This document shows, one piece after another, positions 14,963 to 20,921 of a stretch of 20,921 bases of DNA. Origin of the DNA: JACVRW01 sp035705985 (lineage in GTDB: Bacteria; Actinomycetota; Thermoleophilia; Solirubrobacterales; Thermoleophilaceae); the NCBI GenBank assembly GCA_035705985.1, contig DASSVP010000206.1, positions 1-20,921 of the forward strand. Direction: 5' to 3'. The position numbers and the translations under genes were made by a program. A model generated the notes under the pieces. The model was not told the DNA's origin and made no database searches. It worked only from the letters and a program-made list of their open reading frames with translations. Within the stretch, counting starts at the first letter, position 1. The number at the start of each line of letters is the position of its first letter.

Positions 14963-16103
14963 TTAGTTGAGCGCGGCGCGGACGCGCTCGCCGAGCGCTG
15001 CGAGCCTTTCGACGGGCTCGTTGGAGTAGACGAAGCGGACATGGCGTGGCGCGACGGTTTCGCCCCACGCGGTCATCGGCGTGGCGGCGACCCTGTGCTC
15101 GAGCAGCGCGGCGGAGAGGTCCGGCGCCGTCGTGCCCGCCGCCTCGGCGTCGAACAGCAGCGACCAGCCCCCATGTGCTGGGATCGCCGGGAGCCCGGCG
15201 AGTTGCTCCATCGTCGCGTCGTGGCGGCGCTCCCACTCGGCGACCCCGGCCGCGTGGTCATCGGCGCGCAGCGCCGCAATCGCACCTAGCTGGTTGAAGC
15301 CGCTGGCGACGAGCCCGTTGTAGATGTGGACCATGCCGAGCCGGGACGTGTCGCGCTCGGACGCGACGATCCAGCCGATCCGCCATCCGATCATGCGCTG
15401 TTCAAAGGCGACGCCGCCCAGCGTGACCGTGAGATCGCGCATGCCGTCCAGCGCTGCGGGCACGCCGACCTTCCTCCCCCCGAAGACGATCGCCTCCATC
15501 GCGCTCCAGTAGAGAAGCCGGATCTGCCGCTCGGTGCAGATGCGCTGCACCGCCGTCCATTCCTCGTCATTCAGGACCCATCCAGATGGGAACGACGGGT
15601 TGCCGAAGAAGATTGCCCGCGTGCGATCGGTGACGGCTGCCTCCAGGGCGTCGAGGTCCCAGCGCCAGCCGTGCTCAGTGGGGTGCAGCGGAACCAGCCG
15701 CGGAACGTCCCCGGCCACCCGCACCCGCTGGAGCATCCCTGCGTACGTCGGATCGGGGACGATCACCTCGTCGCCGGGATCGGTCAAGGCGAGCAGCGCG
15801 TCGAGCATGTTGTCGCCCTCACCCGAGGTGATCACCACCTCGCTCTCAGGATCGTATTGCGGCCCGCCGCGCCGGACGATGAGGCGCGCGACCTCGTACT
15901 TGAGCTCGCCCATGCCCGTGAACGGGAGCCACGAGTTCGCCTCGTCGGTGCCCACCGCCGCCCGCGTCGCCTCGACCGCCGCGGCGGGCGGCGCGATGTC
16001 GGTATCCAGGTTCTCCATGCGCAGGATCTCGGGATCGCTGCCGGCCGCCGCCGCCACCTCGTCGATCGAGAACCCGGGGGATGCCCTTTAGCCGGTCCCC
16101 CAC
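14963..16103 (-). pseudogene. PLP aminotransferase-like gene, frameshifted and lacking the PLP lysine
   Basis: The minus-strand frame from 16057 gives 364 residues of a fold-type I aminotransferase: MENLDTDIAPP, NSWLPFTGMGELKYEVARLI, TSGEGDNMLDALLAL, NPSFPSGWVLNDEEW, GWRIGWIVASE and the C-terminal RHVRFVYSNEPVERL with the carboxylate-binding Arg. Just upstream the frame meets TAA. Deleting one base from the G-run at 16076-16080 joins it to VGDRLKGIPGFSIDEVA, a natural family N-terminus with a GTG at 16103. Where relatives have SVSKEYRMIGW this protein has GVAFEQRMIGW (Phe codon 15404-15406), so the Schiff-base lysine is absent. The position 34 residues earlier, usually Asp against the PLP nitrogen, is Trp (15506-15508). 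It cannot do ordinary transamination. It is either a pseudogene or, if the frameshift is a sequencing error, a pseudoenzyme. Confidence 0.75.
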
Positions 16104-16230
16104 GGGTGGACAGTATCCGGGAGCGGGTGGTCACGCACCTGGGCCGGCGTGTAGACCACGACGCAGCGGTCGAGGGTGGCGTCGTAGTCGGGGCGCACGC
16201 TTGTCGCGCACTCCGCAACCGGCCGCCTCG

Positions 16231-16313
16231 GGGCGGTCCGGACCAGGCGAGACCGCGGGAGGTGCTCGCGCCTTACAGGCAAGAGGTCGCCCGTTCGAGC
16301 CGGGCACCGCCCA
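16231..16313 (+). repeat. tRNA-Val(UAC)-like element, copy 6, with acceptor stem
   Basis: The core at 16272-16313 matches copy 1 except for ACAGG in place of ACAAG. This copy alone also has GGGCGGT at 16231-16237, which pairs perfectly with ACCGCCC at 16306-16312, so the 83-base segment could close a full acceptor stem. The D-arm region does not fold normally. It is the most tRNA-like copy, between the aminotransferase-like gene and the beta-helix gene. No box A or box C is evident beside it. Confidence 0.68.
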
Positions 16314-16403
16314 TCGGCGTGTGTCCGCGCCCGAACAGAAACGTCGGCCATCGTCAGGTGACCACACTCGGCTAGACCTATGCGCTCCGGACCGTCGGCC
16401 GAT

Positions 16404-16426
16404 GGGGTTTCGCCTCCGCGGCGAAC
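16404..16426 (+). promoter_or_regulatory. Leader motif GGGGTTTC-GCCT-GGCGAAC, copy 1
   Basis: GGGGTTTCGCC, a short spacer and GGCGAAC form a small hairpin 115 bases before the TTG of the beta-helix gene. A very similar motif lies 120 bases before the other secreted-protein gene (19681-19702). It may be a leader or promoter element, or the trailing side of a terminator. Nothing else is recognised in 16427-16541 except the ribosome binding site. Confidence 0.35.
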
Positions 16427-16541
16427 GTTCGGGCTGGCCGTCGAGCTGGGCCGCTGAGCGCTGCCCGGCCTGTTAGATTCGCCGCCGCGCCCCTGCCCGG
16501 GGCCGCGTGGGCTCGACGACAAAGGCCAAGGAGGGCTGGGG

Positions 16542-18605
16542 TTGCTGGCGAAGTCAACACGTAAGCGGCGTTTCCCAACGCGTGCGGTGTCGCTGGGCGC
16601 CACGCTCGCGGCCGTGATGCTGGCTCTGCCGGCGTTCGCCCTCGCGCATCTCGAGCGGCCCTCGTACTGGCCCGACCCGGGCCCTGACAACTCGGTCAGC
16701 CCGCCGGCCGGCGGCAAGGTGCCCCAGGCGCGCTCGCTGAAGTCGGCCGCCAGCGGAGCGGGGCCGGGCGACGTGCTCGTCGTCTGTAAGGGCACGGGCG
16801 GTGCCCGCTCGATGGCGCTCCTGCGCAGAGCGGCGCGCCAAGCCCGGACGAAGGGCTACCGGCTCCGCCCGAGCCAGCGGAAGGTGAAGCTCTCGAAGCG
16901 CCAGGCGAGGCGCCTCGTCAGGATCAACACCGTGCTGGCGGAAGAGTGCGAGTACCGATCCGTCCAGGCAGCCGTGCTCGACGCGGGCAACAACGACCGG
17001 ATCGCGATCATGCCGGGTCGCTACACCGAGCCGAAGTCGCGTCGCGCCCCGGAGAACGACTCCAGGTGCAATCCGAGCCTGCTCCAGCGGGACGCCAGCG
17101 GCGACCTCACGCCCAGCTACGAGTACCAGGTCACCTGTCCCAACGACCAGAATCTGATCTACGTGCAGGGACGCGCGATCACGGGGGATCCGCCCGAGCC
17201 GCCGCGCTCCGACCGTAGGGGGATCCCCGCGCAGGAGCTGGGCGCCTGCCTGCGATGCAACCTCCAGATCGAGGGCACCGGGCCGAAGCCCGAGGACGTG
17301 ATCATGGATGCGGGCACGGGCTACCGGAGCAAGCGGGCCGGCGCGAAGCCGCGCGGCTACGCCAAGGACGTCGTCATGCGAGTGGACCGCGCCGACGGCT
17401 TCGTCGGACGCAACTTCCTCGTGCGCAGCGCGCAGGAGCACGCGTTCTACAACGAGGAGGTCGACGGGATCCTGCTCGACCGCGTGAAGTTCTTCTGGGG
17501 CGCCGACTACGGCCACCTCTCCTTCACCTCGGATCACAGCGTCGTCCAGAACTGCGACGGGTTCGGCGCGGGCGACGCGGCGGTGTACCCCGGCGCGACT
17601 CCCGAGACGGGCTCTCAGACGACCGGTTTCTATCCGGACGGCCCGCGCGCCAACACCGTGATCAGGCGATGCGACCTCCATGGCTCCGCGCTCGGCTACT
17701 CGGGCTCGATGGGCAACGCCGTCCGCATCACGCGCAACCACGTCTACGGCAACATGACCGGGATCTCGAGCGACACGCTCTCGGCCGCCGGTCATCCGGG
17801 CTTCCCGGCCGACAGCTCGCGGATCGACCACAACTTCATCTACGCGAACAACCTCGACCTCTACACGAGCGATCCGCCCGTGGCGCCGCTGGTGGGTGTG
17901 CCGATCGGCACCGGCATCATCTACGCCGGCATGAACGACGCCCGCGTACACCACAACTGGATCTTCGACAACTGGCGCGACGGGGCGATGATGTTCGCCG
18001 TCCCGGACTCGTTCACGAACGGTGGCGGCGCCGAGGGCGACATCTTCCCCGGCGTCTCGTGCCCGGGTGCACCGGCCAACGGGCTGTCGACCTCGTGCGG
18101 CAACCAGTTCTTCCGCAACCGTGTCGGGAGAGCGCCGAGAACCTTCCGTCTCCCGGGAGCCATCGGCATGTTCGGAAACGCCTACACGCGCGGCGCAGGG
18201 CAGAGGAGGCCGAACGGCAATGACTTCTGGTGGGGTGAGCTGTTCAGCACGAACACCGGAAACTGCTGGTACGAGAACACCGGCCCAGACGGGACGCCGG
18301 CCAGCGTCACCGGTCCCGGCGAAGCCGGACGCCTTCCTGGAGCGCCGCCTCAGATGCTGCCGTCGAACTGTGCCACGAGCGTCGGCAACGACGACGCCGC
18401 CAAGCTCGCGTACCTGATCGAGTGCGGGAACGGGCCAGACGACGACACCGGGCCGACGGACTGTGACTGGTGGGTGCGGCCGGCCAGGCCCGGCAGCGCG
18501 GCCGCGCGTAGCACCGCCCTGCGCCGAGCCGGCGCAGCCCAGGCCTTCGAGGAGTCGCCCGAGGCGAAGGCGCTGAGGAAACGGCTCGCCGAACTGAATC
18601 CTTGA
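16542..18605 (+). CDS. Secreted right-handed parallel beta-helix protein
   Basis: A 687-residue protein from TTG 16542, with AAGGAGG at good spacing. An Arg/Lys-rich start and the hydrophobic stretch AVSLGATLAAVMLALPAFALA form a signal peptide, probably cleaved after ALA at about residue 36. A basic segment (about 85-125) precedes the beta-helix part from about 140: YRSVQAAVLDAGNNDRIAIMPGRYTEP is the usual entry coil, followed by repeated turns such as GFVGRNFLVRSAQEHAFYNEEVDGILLDRVKFFW, HSVVQNCDGF, TVIRRCDLHG, VRITRNHVYGN, SRIDHNFIYANN and ARVHHNWIFDN. The Asn/His-rich coils are typical of pectate-lyase-like and NosD-like folds, but I see no catalytic set. It is probably exported to act on or bind a surface polymer. 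The next gene, a lipoprotein, starts just after it and is probably in the same operon. Confidence 0.85.
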   Translation: MLAKSTRKRRFPTRAVSLGATLAAVMLALPAFALAHLERPSYWPDPGPDNSVSPPAGGKVPQARSLKSAASGAGPGDVLVVCKGTGGARSMALLRRAARQARTKGYRLRPSQRKVKLSKRQARRLVRINTVLAEECEYRSVQAAVLDAGNNDRIAIMPGRYTEPKSRRAPENDSRCNPSLLQRDASGDLTPSYEYQVTCPNDQNLIYVQGRAITGDPPEPPRSDRRGIPAQELGACLRCNLQIEGTGPKPEDVIMDAGTGYRSKRAGAKPRGYAKDVVMRVDRADGFVGRNFLVRSAQEHAFYNEEVDGILLDRVKFFWGADYGHLSFTSDHSVVQNCDGFGAGDAAVYPGATPETGSQTTGFYPDGPRANTVIRRCDLHGSALGYSGSMGNAVRITRNHVYGNMTGISSDTLSAAGHPGFPADSSRIDHNFIYANNLDLYTSDPPVAPLVGVPIGTGIIYAGMNDARVHHNWIFDNWRDGAMMFAVPDSFTNGGGAEGDIFPGVSCPGAPANGLSTSCGNQFFRNRVGRAPRTFRLPGAIGMFGNAYTRGAGQRRPNGNDFWWGELFSTNTGNCWYENTGPDGTPASVTGPGEAGRLPGAPPQMLPSNCATSVGNDDAAKLAYLIECGNGPDDDTGPTDCDWWVRPARPGSAAARSTALRRAGAAQAFEESPEAKALRKRLAELNP

Positions 18606-18610
18606 GGGGC

Positions 18611-19009
18611 GTGAGCCGCAAGGGCCTCTTCATGCTCGCGCTCGTGGCGGCCGGTGTCGCGCTGCCCGCGTGCGGAGAGGACGGCGGCGGAGGTGACCCG
18701 GGCCGTGACAGGGACGCACCGGTCGACGTCCGGGGCGTGGGTCTGGTGCGCGCAAATTCCACAGCCCAGTTCGCGAACTGCCGGGACTGGCGCGGGGGCT
18801 CGATGGAGCGGCGCTACGCCACGATCGAGGACATCCGCGGGCAGCTCACGCCGCAGAGCTCGGAGTCGGCCGTGTCGGACCTCTCAGACGAGAAGGCGTA
18901 CCGAGTCTTCCAACGGGTTTGCGCCAGCGAGTTCTCCGACGAGCTGCGGCTGTACAAGCTCTACGCACGCGCCCAAGCGTTCGCGCGGTTCACCACGGAC
19001 GGGGGCTAA
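18611..19009 (+). CDS. Small lipoprotein of unknown function
   Basis: A 132-residue protein with a lipoprotein signal, KGLFMLALVAAGVALPAC, placing the lipidated Cys at residue 21, followed by a Gly/Asp linker. The mature part has a conserved-looking ANSTAQFANCRDWRGGS segment, the helix MERRYATIEDIRGQL and a C-terminal helical part with a second Cys (VCASEFSDELRLYKLYARAQAF), so one disulfide is possible. GTG 18611 is preceded by GAGGGG at short spacing. A TTG at 18602 overlaps the upstream stop and would also work. I know no named family. It is probably co-transcribed with the beta-helix gene and acts on the outer face of the membrane. Confidence 0.75.
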   Translation: MSRKGLFMLALVAAGVALPACGEDGGGGDPGRDRDAPVDVRGVGLVRANSTAQFANCRDWRGGSMERRYATIEDIRGQLTPQSSESAVSDLSDEKAYRVFQRVCASEFSDELRLYKLYARAQAFARFTTDGG

Positions 19010-19122
19010 AGCCGATCCGGTGCCTTGAGAAGCGCTGGGAAGGTTGATCGGCGAGCGCGAGGGTAGACCCGATGGGACCCGATGATCACGGTTCTGGCGA
19101 TGCCTTGGAGGAGCTACGAAAG

Positions 19123-19332
19123 ATGAATCCTGCACGTCTCGACGCCCACACCCGGAAGCTCTTGGGGAACGACCCGGGCGCGAAGCTGATAACCCTCGCC
19201 GCTTTCCTCGCCTTCCTTCTCTCGGTAACCCTGTGGTTCACGGATTCACGTGAGGAGGCCCTGTTCACCGGGCTGTGGGTGCCGTCGATACTCGCGGTCG
19301 GCGCGTTCTACGCCGCACTGCGACGGCGCTAG
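19123..19332 (+). CDS. Small two-helix membrane protein
   Basis: From ATG 19123 this gives 69 residues: a polar start (MNPARLDAHTRKLLGND), a helix at LITLAAFLAFLLSVTLWF, a short loop (TDSREEALF), a second helix at TGLWVPSILAVGAFYAAL and a basic end. GGAGGAG at 19107-19113 supports this start. An upstream in-frame ATG at 19072 would add 17 residues but has a weaker binding site. No family is recognised. It lies 2 bases before the next small membrane protein, so they are probably co-translated. Confidence 0.65.
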   Translation: MNPARLDAHTRKLLGNDPGAKLITLAAFLAFLLSVTLWFTDSREEALFTGLWVPSILAVGAFYAALRRR

Positions 19333-19334
19333 CC

Positions 19335-19535
19335 ATGACTGCGGGGCTTCTCGTAGCGGGGGTGATCTTCTTCGCCATGGTGGTGGCCGGCGTGTGGCTG
19401 ATGCAGTACGCAGAGGCTGAGCCAGCCGCGCGCGCCGTCGGGCGGGCTCCCGATCCGGCGGAGGAGGACGAAGCTCGAGAGAGCGTCTCGACTCCACGAT
19501 CGAGCATCCTTGTCGACCGTCCCTCGGAAGACTGA
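19335..19535 (+). CDS. Small single-helix membrane protein
   Basis: 66 residues: one N-terminal helix (LLVAGVIFFAMVVAGVWLM) followed by an acidic, Pro-rich tail (DPAEEDEARESVSTP). The ATG follows the preceding TAG by 2 bases, which fits translational coupling. No family is recognised. The tail is likely cytosolic or disordered. Confidence 0.6.
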   Translation: MTAGLLVAGVIFFAMVVAGVWLMQYAEAEPAARAVGRAPDPAEEDEARESVSTPRSSILVDRPSED

Positions 19536-19599
19536 GGGAGCACCCTAGATCTCGACAGCCCAAGCGCTACGGCTCAAGGCGCGAGCGCCCACACCTACG

Positions 19600-19660
19600 T
19601 GGAAACGCTCTGGAGGCAACGGCCCACAGCAGAGCGCAGCGGCTGGGTCGCCGCCCATCC
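19600..19660 (+). repeat. Diverged box A joined to a repeat-like tail
   Basis: GTGGAAACGCTCTGGAGGCAA and then CACAGCAGAGCGCAGC match box A. Instead of a spacer and tRNA-like core it runs within about 10 bases into GTCGCCGCCCATCCC, which resembles the ACCGCCCATCCC end of copy 2. It may be a deleted copy of the composite repeat. Confidence 0.45.
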
Positions 19661-19667
19661 CGAGGAG

Positions 19668-19688
19668 GCCCCGCTACGGCGGGGTTTC
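19668..19688 (+). terminator. GC hairpin terminator with short T-run
   Basis: CCCCGC and GCGGGG pair across a TACG tetraloop, extended by G-T pairing and followed by TTT. It lies 133 bases after the end of the small membrane gene pair and before the next secreted-protein gene. Confidence 0.65.
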
Positions 19689-19702
19689 CGCCTGTGGCGA
19701 AC
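19681..19702 (+). promoter_or_regulatory. Leader motif GGGGTTTC-GCCT-GGCGAAC, copy 2
   Basis: This is the second occurrence of the motif at 16404-16426, here starting in the right arm of the terminator hairpin. The 120 bases that follow, up to ATG 19823, can form several small hairpins (CCGG/CCGG near 19732, GGTGG/CTACC near 19718), a possible structured leader. Confidence 0.35.
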
Positions 19703-19822
19703 TACTGACTACTTGGGGTGGCTTCTACCGGCGCATCCGGGCGGTGCGGGTGCGTTAACTAGCGGTGGCTACAAAGCGTTCCCGACGGCTGGGCATCCGG
19801 CCTTCGGGGGGAGGTTGAGGCT

Positions 19823-20707
19823 ATGTCCATATGGTTTGGACAACGAGCCGCGCGGGTTGCGCTCGCGGCGGTCATGGCGGTGATCTGGCTCGCGGTGTCC
19901 GCTGGTGGTGCTGCCGCAGCTCCGAACAACGACGACTTCGGAGATGCAATCGCGCTCCGGGTGGGAACGACGGTCAAGGGCAGCATCAACGGGGCGACAA
20001 AGCAGCCCGGCGAGCCGCGCCATGCACGGTCACTCGCGACACGCTCCGTTTGGTACAAGTTCACATCGCGGCGGAAGCGCGCGATCGAGCTGGGCGCCTG
20101 CAACACCAACTTCGACTCCGTCGTGGCGGTCTACACCGGCCGCTCGCTTCGGTCGCTGCGACCCGTCGATTTCAACAACGACGGCTGCGGCGAGAGTGGC
20201 GGCGGCAGTCGCGTCTCGTTCAGCGCGAGAGCCGGACGGGTGTACCGCATTGCGGTCGCCGGCTTCTCCTCCAGAGGTCGCTTTAGCCTGCGTACAAAGG
20301 GCATCAGCGTGCCGCCGAATGACGATTTCGTTGATGCCGTGCCCATCAGGCTGGGTGAGACGATCAATGGAAGCACCCGCGGCGCCACGCGCGAGCTTGA
20401 CGAGCCGCGGCACGCCGGCGACGAGGCGAATCTCTCTGTTTGGTTCCGTCTGGGGGTCGCGTCTCAGACCGTCGTCCAACTCGATACATGCAGGCTGTAC
20501 TCCTTCGATACCGTGCTCGCCGTATATACGGGTTCGAGGGTGAGCGGCCTCAGGCTGGTGACGAGTGATGACGATACGTGTGGTTTGGGAAGCCGCGTGG
20601 AGTTCACGGCCGAGCCCGGCATCAACTACCGGATAGCGGTCGCTGAGTACGGTGGAAACCGGAGCGGCAGCTTCGGCCTGAGCGCGCGCTCGCTCGGCGC
20701 TCCATAG
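19823..20707 (+). CDS. Secreted protein with two NDDF-type beta repeats
   Basis: A 294-residue protein with a signal peptide (ARVALAAVMAVIWLAVSAGGAAA) likely cut near residue 33. The mature part is two copies of one domain of about 110-120 residues. Each opens with NDDF and passes through a GATxxxxEPRH segment, SVWYKF or SVWFRL, LxxC, FDxVxAVYTG, an Asp-rich turn ending in Cys (NNDGC, SDDDTC), and a YRIAVAxY/F core near the end. Each repeat has a Cys pair that could form one disulfide. The pattern is like bacterial pre-peptidase C-terminal and other beta-sandwich domains of exported proteins. GGGAGG precedes the ATG. There is no catalytic domain, so a binding or surface role is likely. Confidence 0.8.
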   Translation: MSIWFGQRAARVALAAVMAVIWLAVSAGGAAAAPNNDDFGDAIALRVGTTVKGSINGATKQPGEPRHARSLATRSVWYKFTSRRKRAIELGACNTNFDSVVAVYTGRSLRSLRPVDFNNDGCGESGGGSRVSFSARAGRVYRIAVAGFSSRGRFSLRTKGISVPPNDDFVDAVPIRLGETINGSTRGATRELDEPRHAGDEANLSVWFRLGVASQTVVQLDTCRLYSFDTVLAVYTGSRVSGLRLVTSDDDTCGLGSRVEFTAEPGINYRIAVAEYGGNRSGSFGLSARSLGAP

Positions 20708-20740
20708 TTCCCGGGAGAAACGTGCGGGTCCGGCTGGCGC

Positions 20741-20921
20741 TCAGTTGGTGGCAACCAGCCCGGACGCGGCCGCCGAGCGTAGCGACCGGTCGAGCAGGTC
20801 GGCGGAGGTGATCTCGCCGGCTGTGCTCTGCCGGTCCCAGAAGACGGCGACGCCGTCGACCACCGAACAGAACTGGTCGGTTTCCTCGATGAGTTCGCCG
20901 CCGGGCGCCGTTTCACGAGCG
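20741..20921 (-). CDS. 3' end of an unidentified gene
   Basis: Reading the minus strand from 20920 gives about 59 residues ending at TGA (20741-20743): an acidic segment (ELIEETDQFCSVVDGVAVFW), then DRQSTAGEITSADLLDRSLRSAA and a short tail. The frame is open to the window edge. The composition is plausible for a cytosolic protein but I recognise no family. It converges on the secreted-protein gene with 33 bases between stops. Confidence 0.5.
   Translation of the reverse strand, partial: ARETAPGGELIEETDQFCSVVDGVAVFWDRQSTAGEITSADLLDRSLRSAAASGLVATN

Noticed and set aside
2503..16313. CRISPR array
   Set aside because: The repeat copies are kilobases apart with genes between them; there is no regular spacing and no cas gene.
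16088..16795. 235-codon minus-strand frame upstream of the beta-helix gene
   Set aside because: It crosses the antisense of the repeat and the beta-helix start, with no family resemblance.
19703..19822. Cyclic-di-GMP riboswitch in the leader of the secreted protein
   Set aside because: An AAAGC and a GGCTGGGC-like stretch recall the class, but the conserved core order and tetraloop-receptor pair are not met.
20626..20916. 96-codon minus-strand frame at the right edge
   Set aside because: It is out of frame with the more protein-like minus-strand reading that ends at 20741, and it runs into the secreted-protein gene.

Overview
The window reads as a high-GC chromosomal segment from an actinobacterium. 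GTG and TTG starts, stop/start overlaps, a DUF7144-type membrane protein, secreted proteins built on NDDF-type repeats and many dispersed tRNA-like repeats suggest a Thermoleophilia-like lineage (Solirubrobacterales or Gaiellales). That assignment is inference from style and gene families; there is no marker gene to confirm it.

Layout from left to right. Positions 1-650 hold the tail of a membrane protein, a strong hairpin and a decayed collagen-like gene on the minus strand. Positions 655-2396 are a two-gene operon of a DUF4231 two-helix membrane protein and a TIR-TM-ectodomain protein, a plausible NAD-depleting defence or signalling pair. Positions 2652-4111 carry DUF1326 and DUF2182, a Cys-rich protein and a polytopic membrane protein. 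A cupin follows at 4381-4983. Positions 5269-9874 are a tight four-gene operon: the gamma, alpha and beta subunits of a 2-oxoacid:ferredoxin oxidoreductase, then a GltD-like NAD(P)/FAD protein fused to a C-terminal dicluster ferredoxin, which could link the oxidoreductase to NAD(P)H.

From 10176 the genes are an SBP56/methanethiol oxidase-type protein (-), an AI-2E-type transporter (+), a YihY/BrkB membrane protein (-), a DUF7144-like membrane protein (-), and an aminotransferase-like gene (-). The last has an apparent one-base frameshift near its N-terminus and lacks the PLP lysine. From 16542 a plus-strand block encodes exported proteins: a parallel beta-helix protein, a lipoprotein, two small membrane proteins and a two-repeat secreted protein. 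A 3'-partial minus-strand gene closes the window.

The most unusual feature is a family of six short elements, all on the plus strand, that look like the 3' half of a tRNA-Val(UAC) (anticodon arm, variable loop, perfect T-arm, acceptor 3' strand). They lie between successive transcription units. Three of them (copies 2, 4 and 5) have a GCAGC-rich box A upstream, inverted in copy 5, and a downstream box C around ACGCCTGAC, making a composite repeat of about 200 bp. I found no CRISPR array, insertion sequence, rRNA or convincing functional tRNA.
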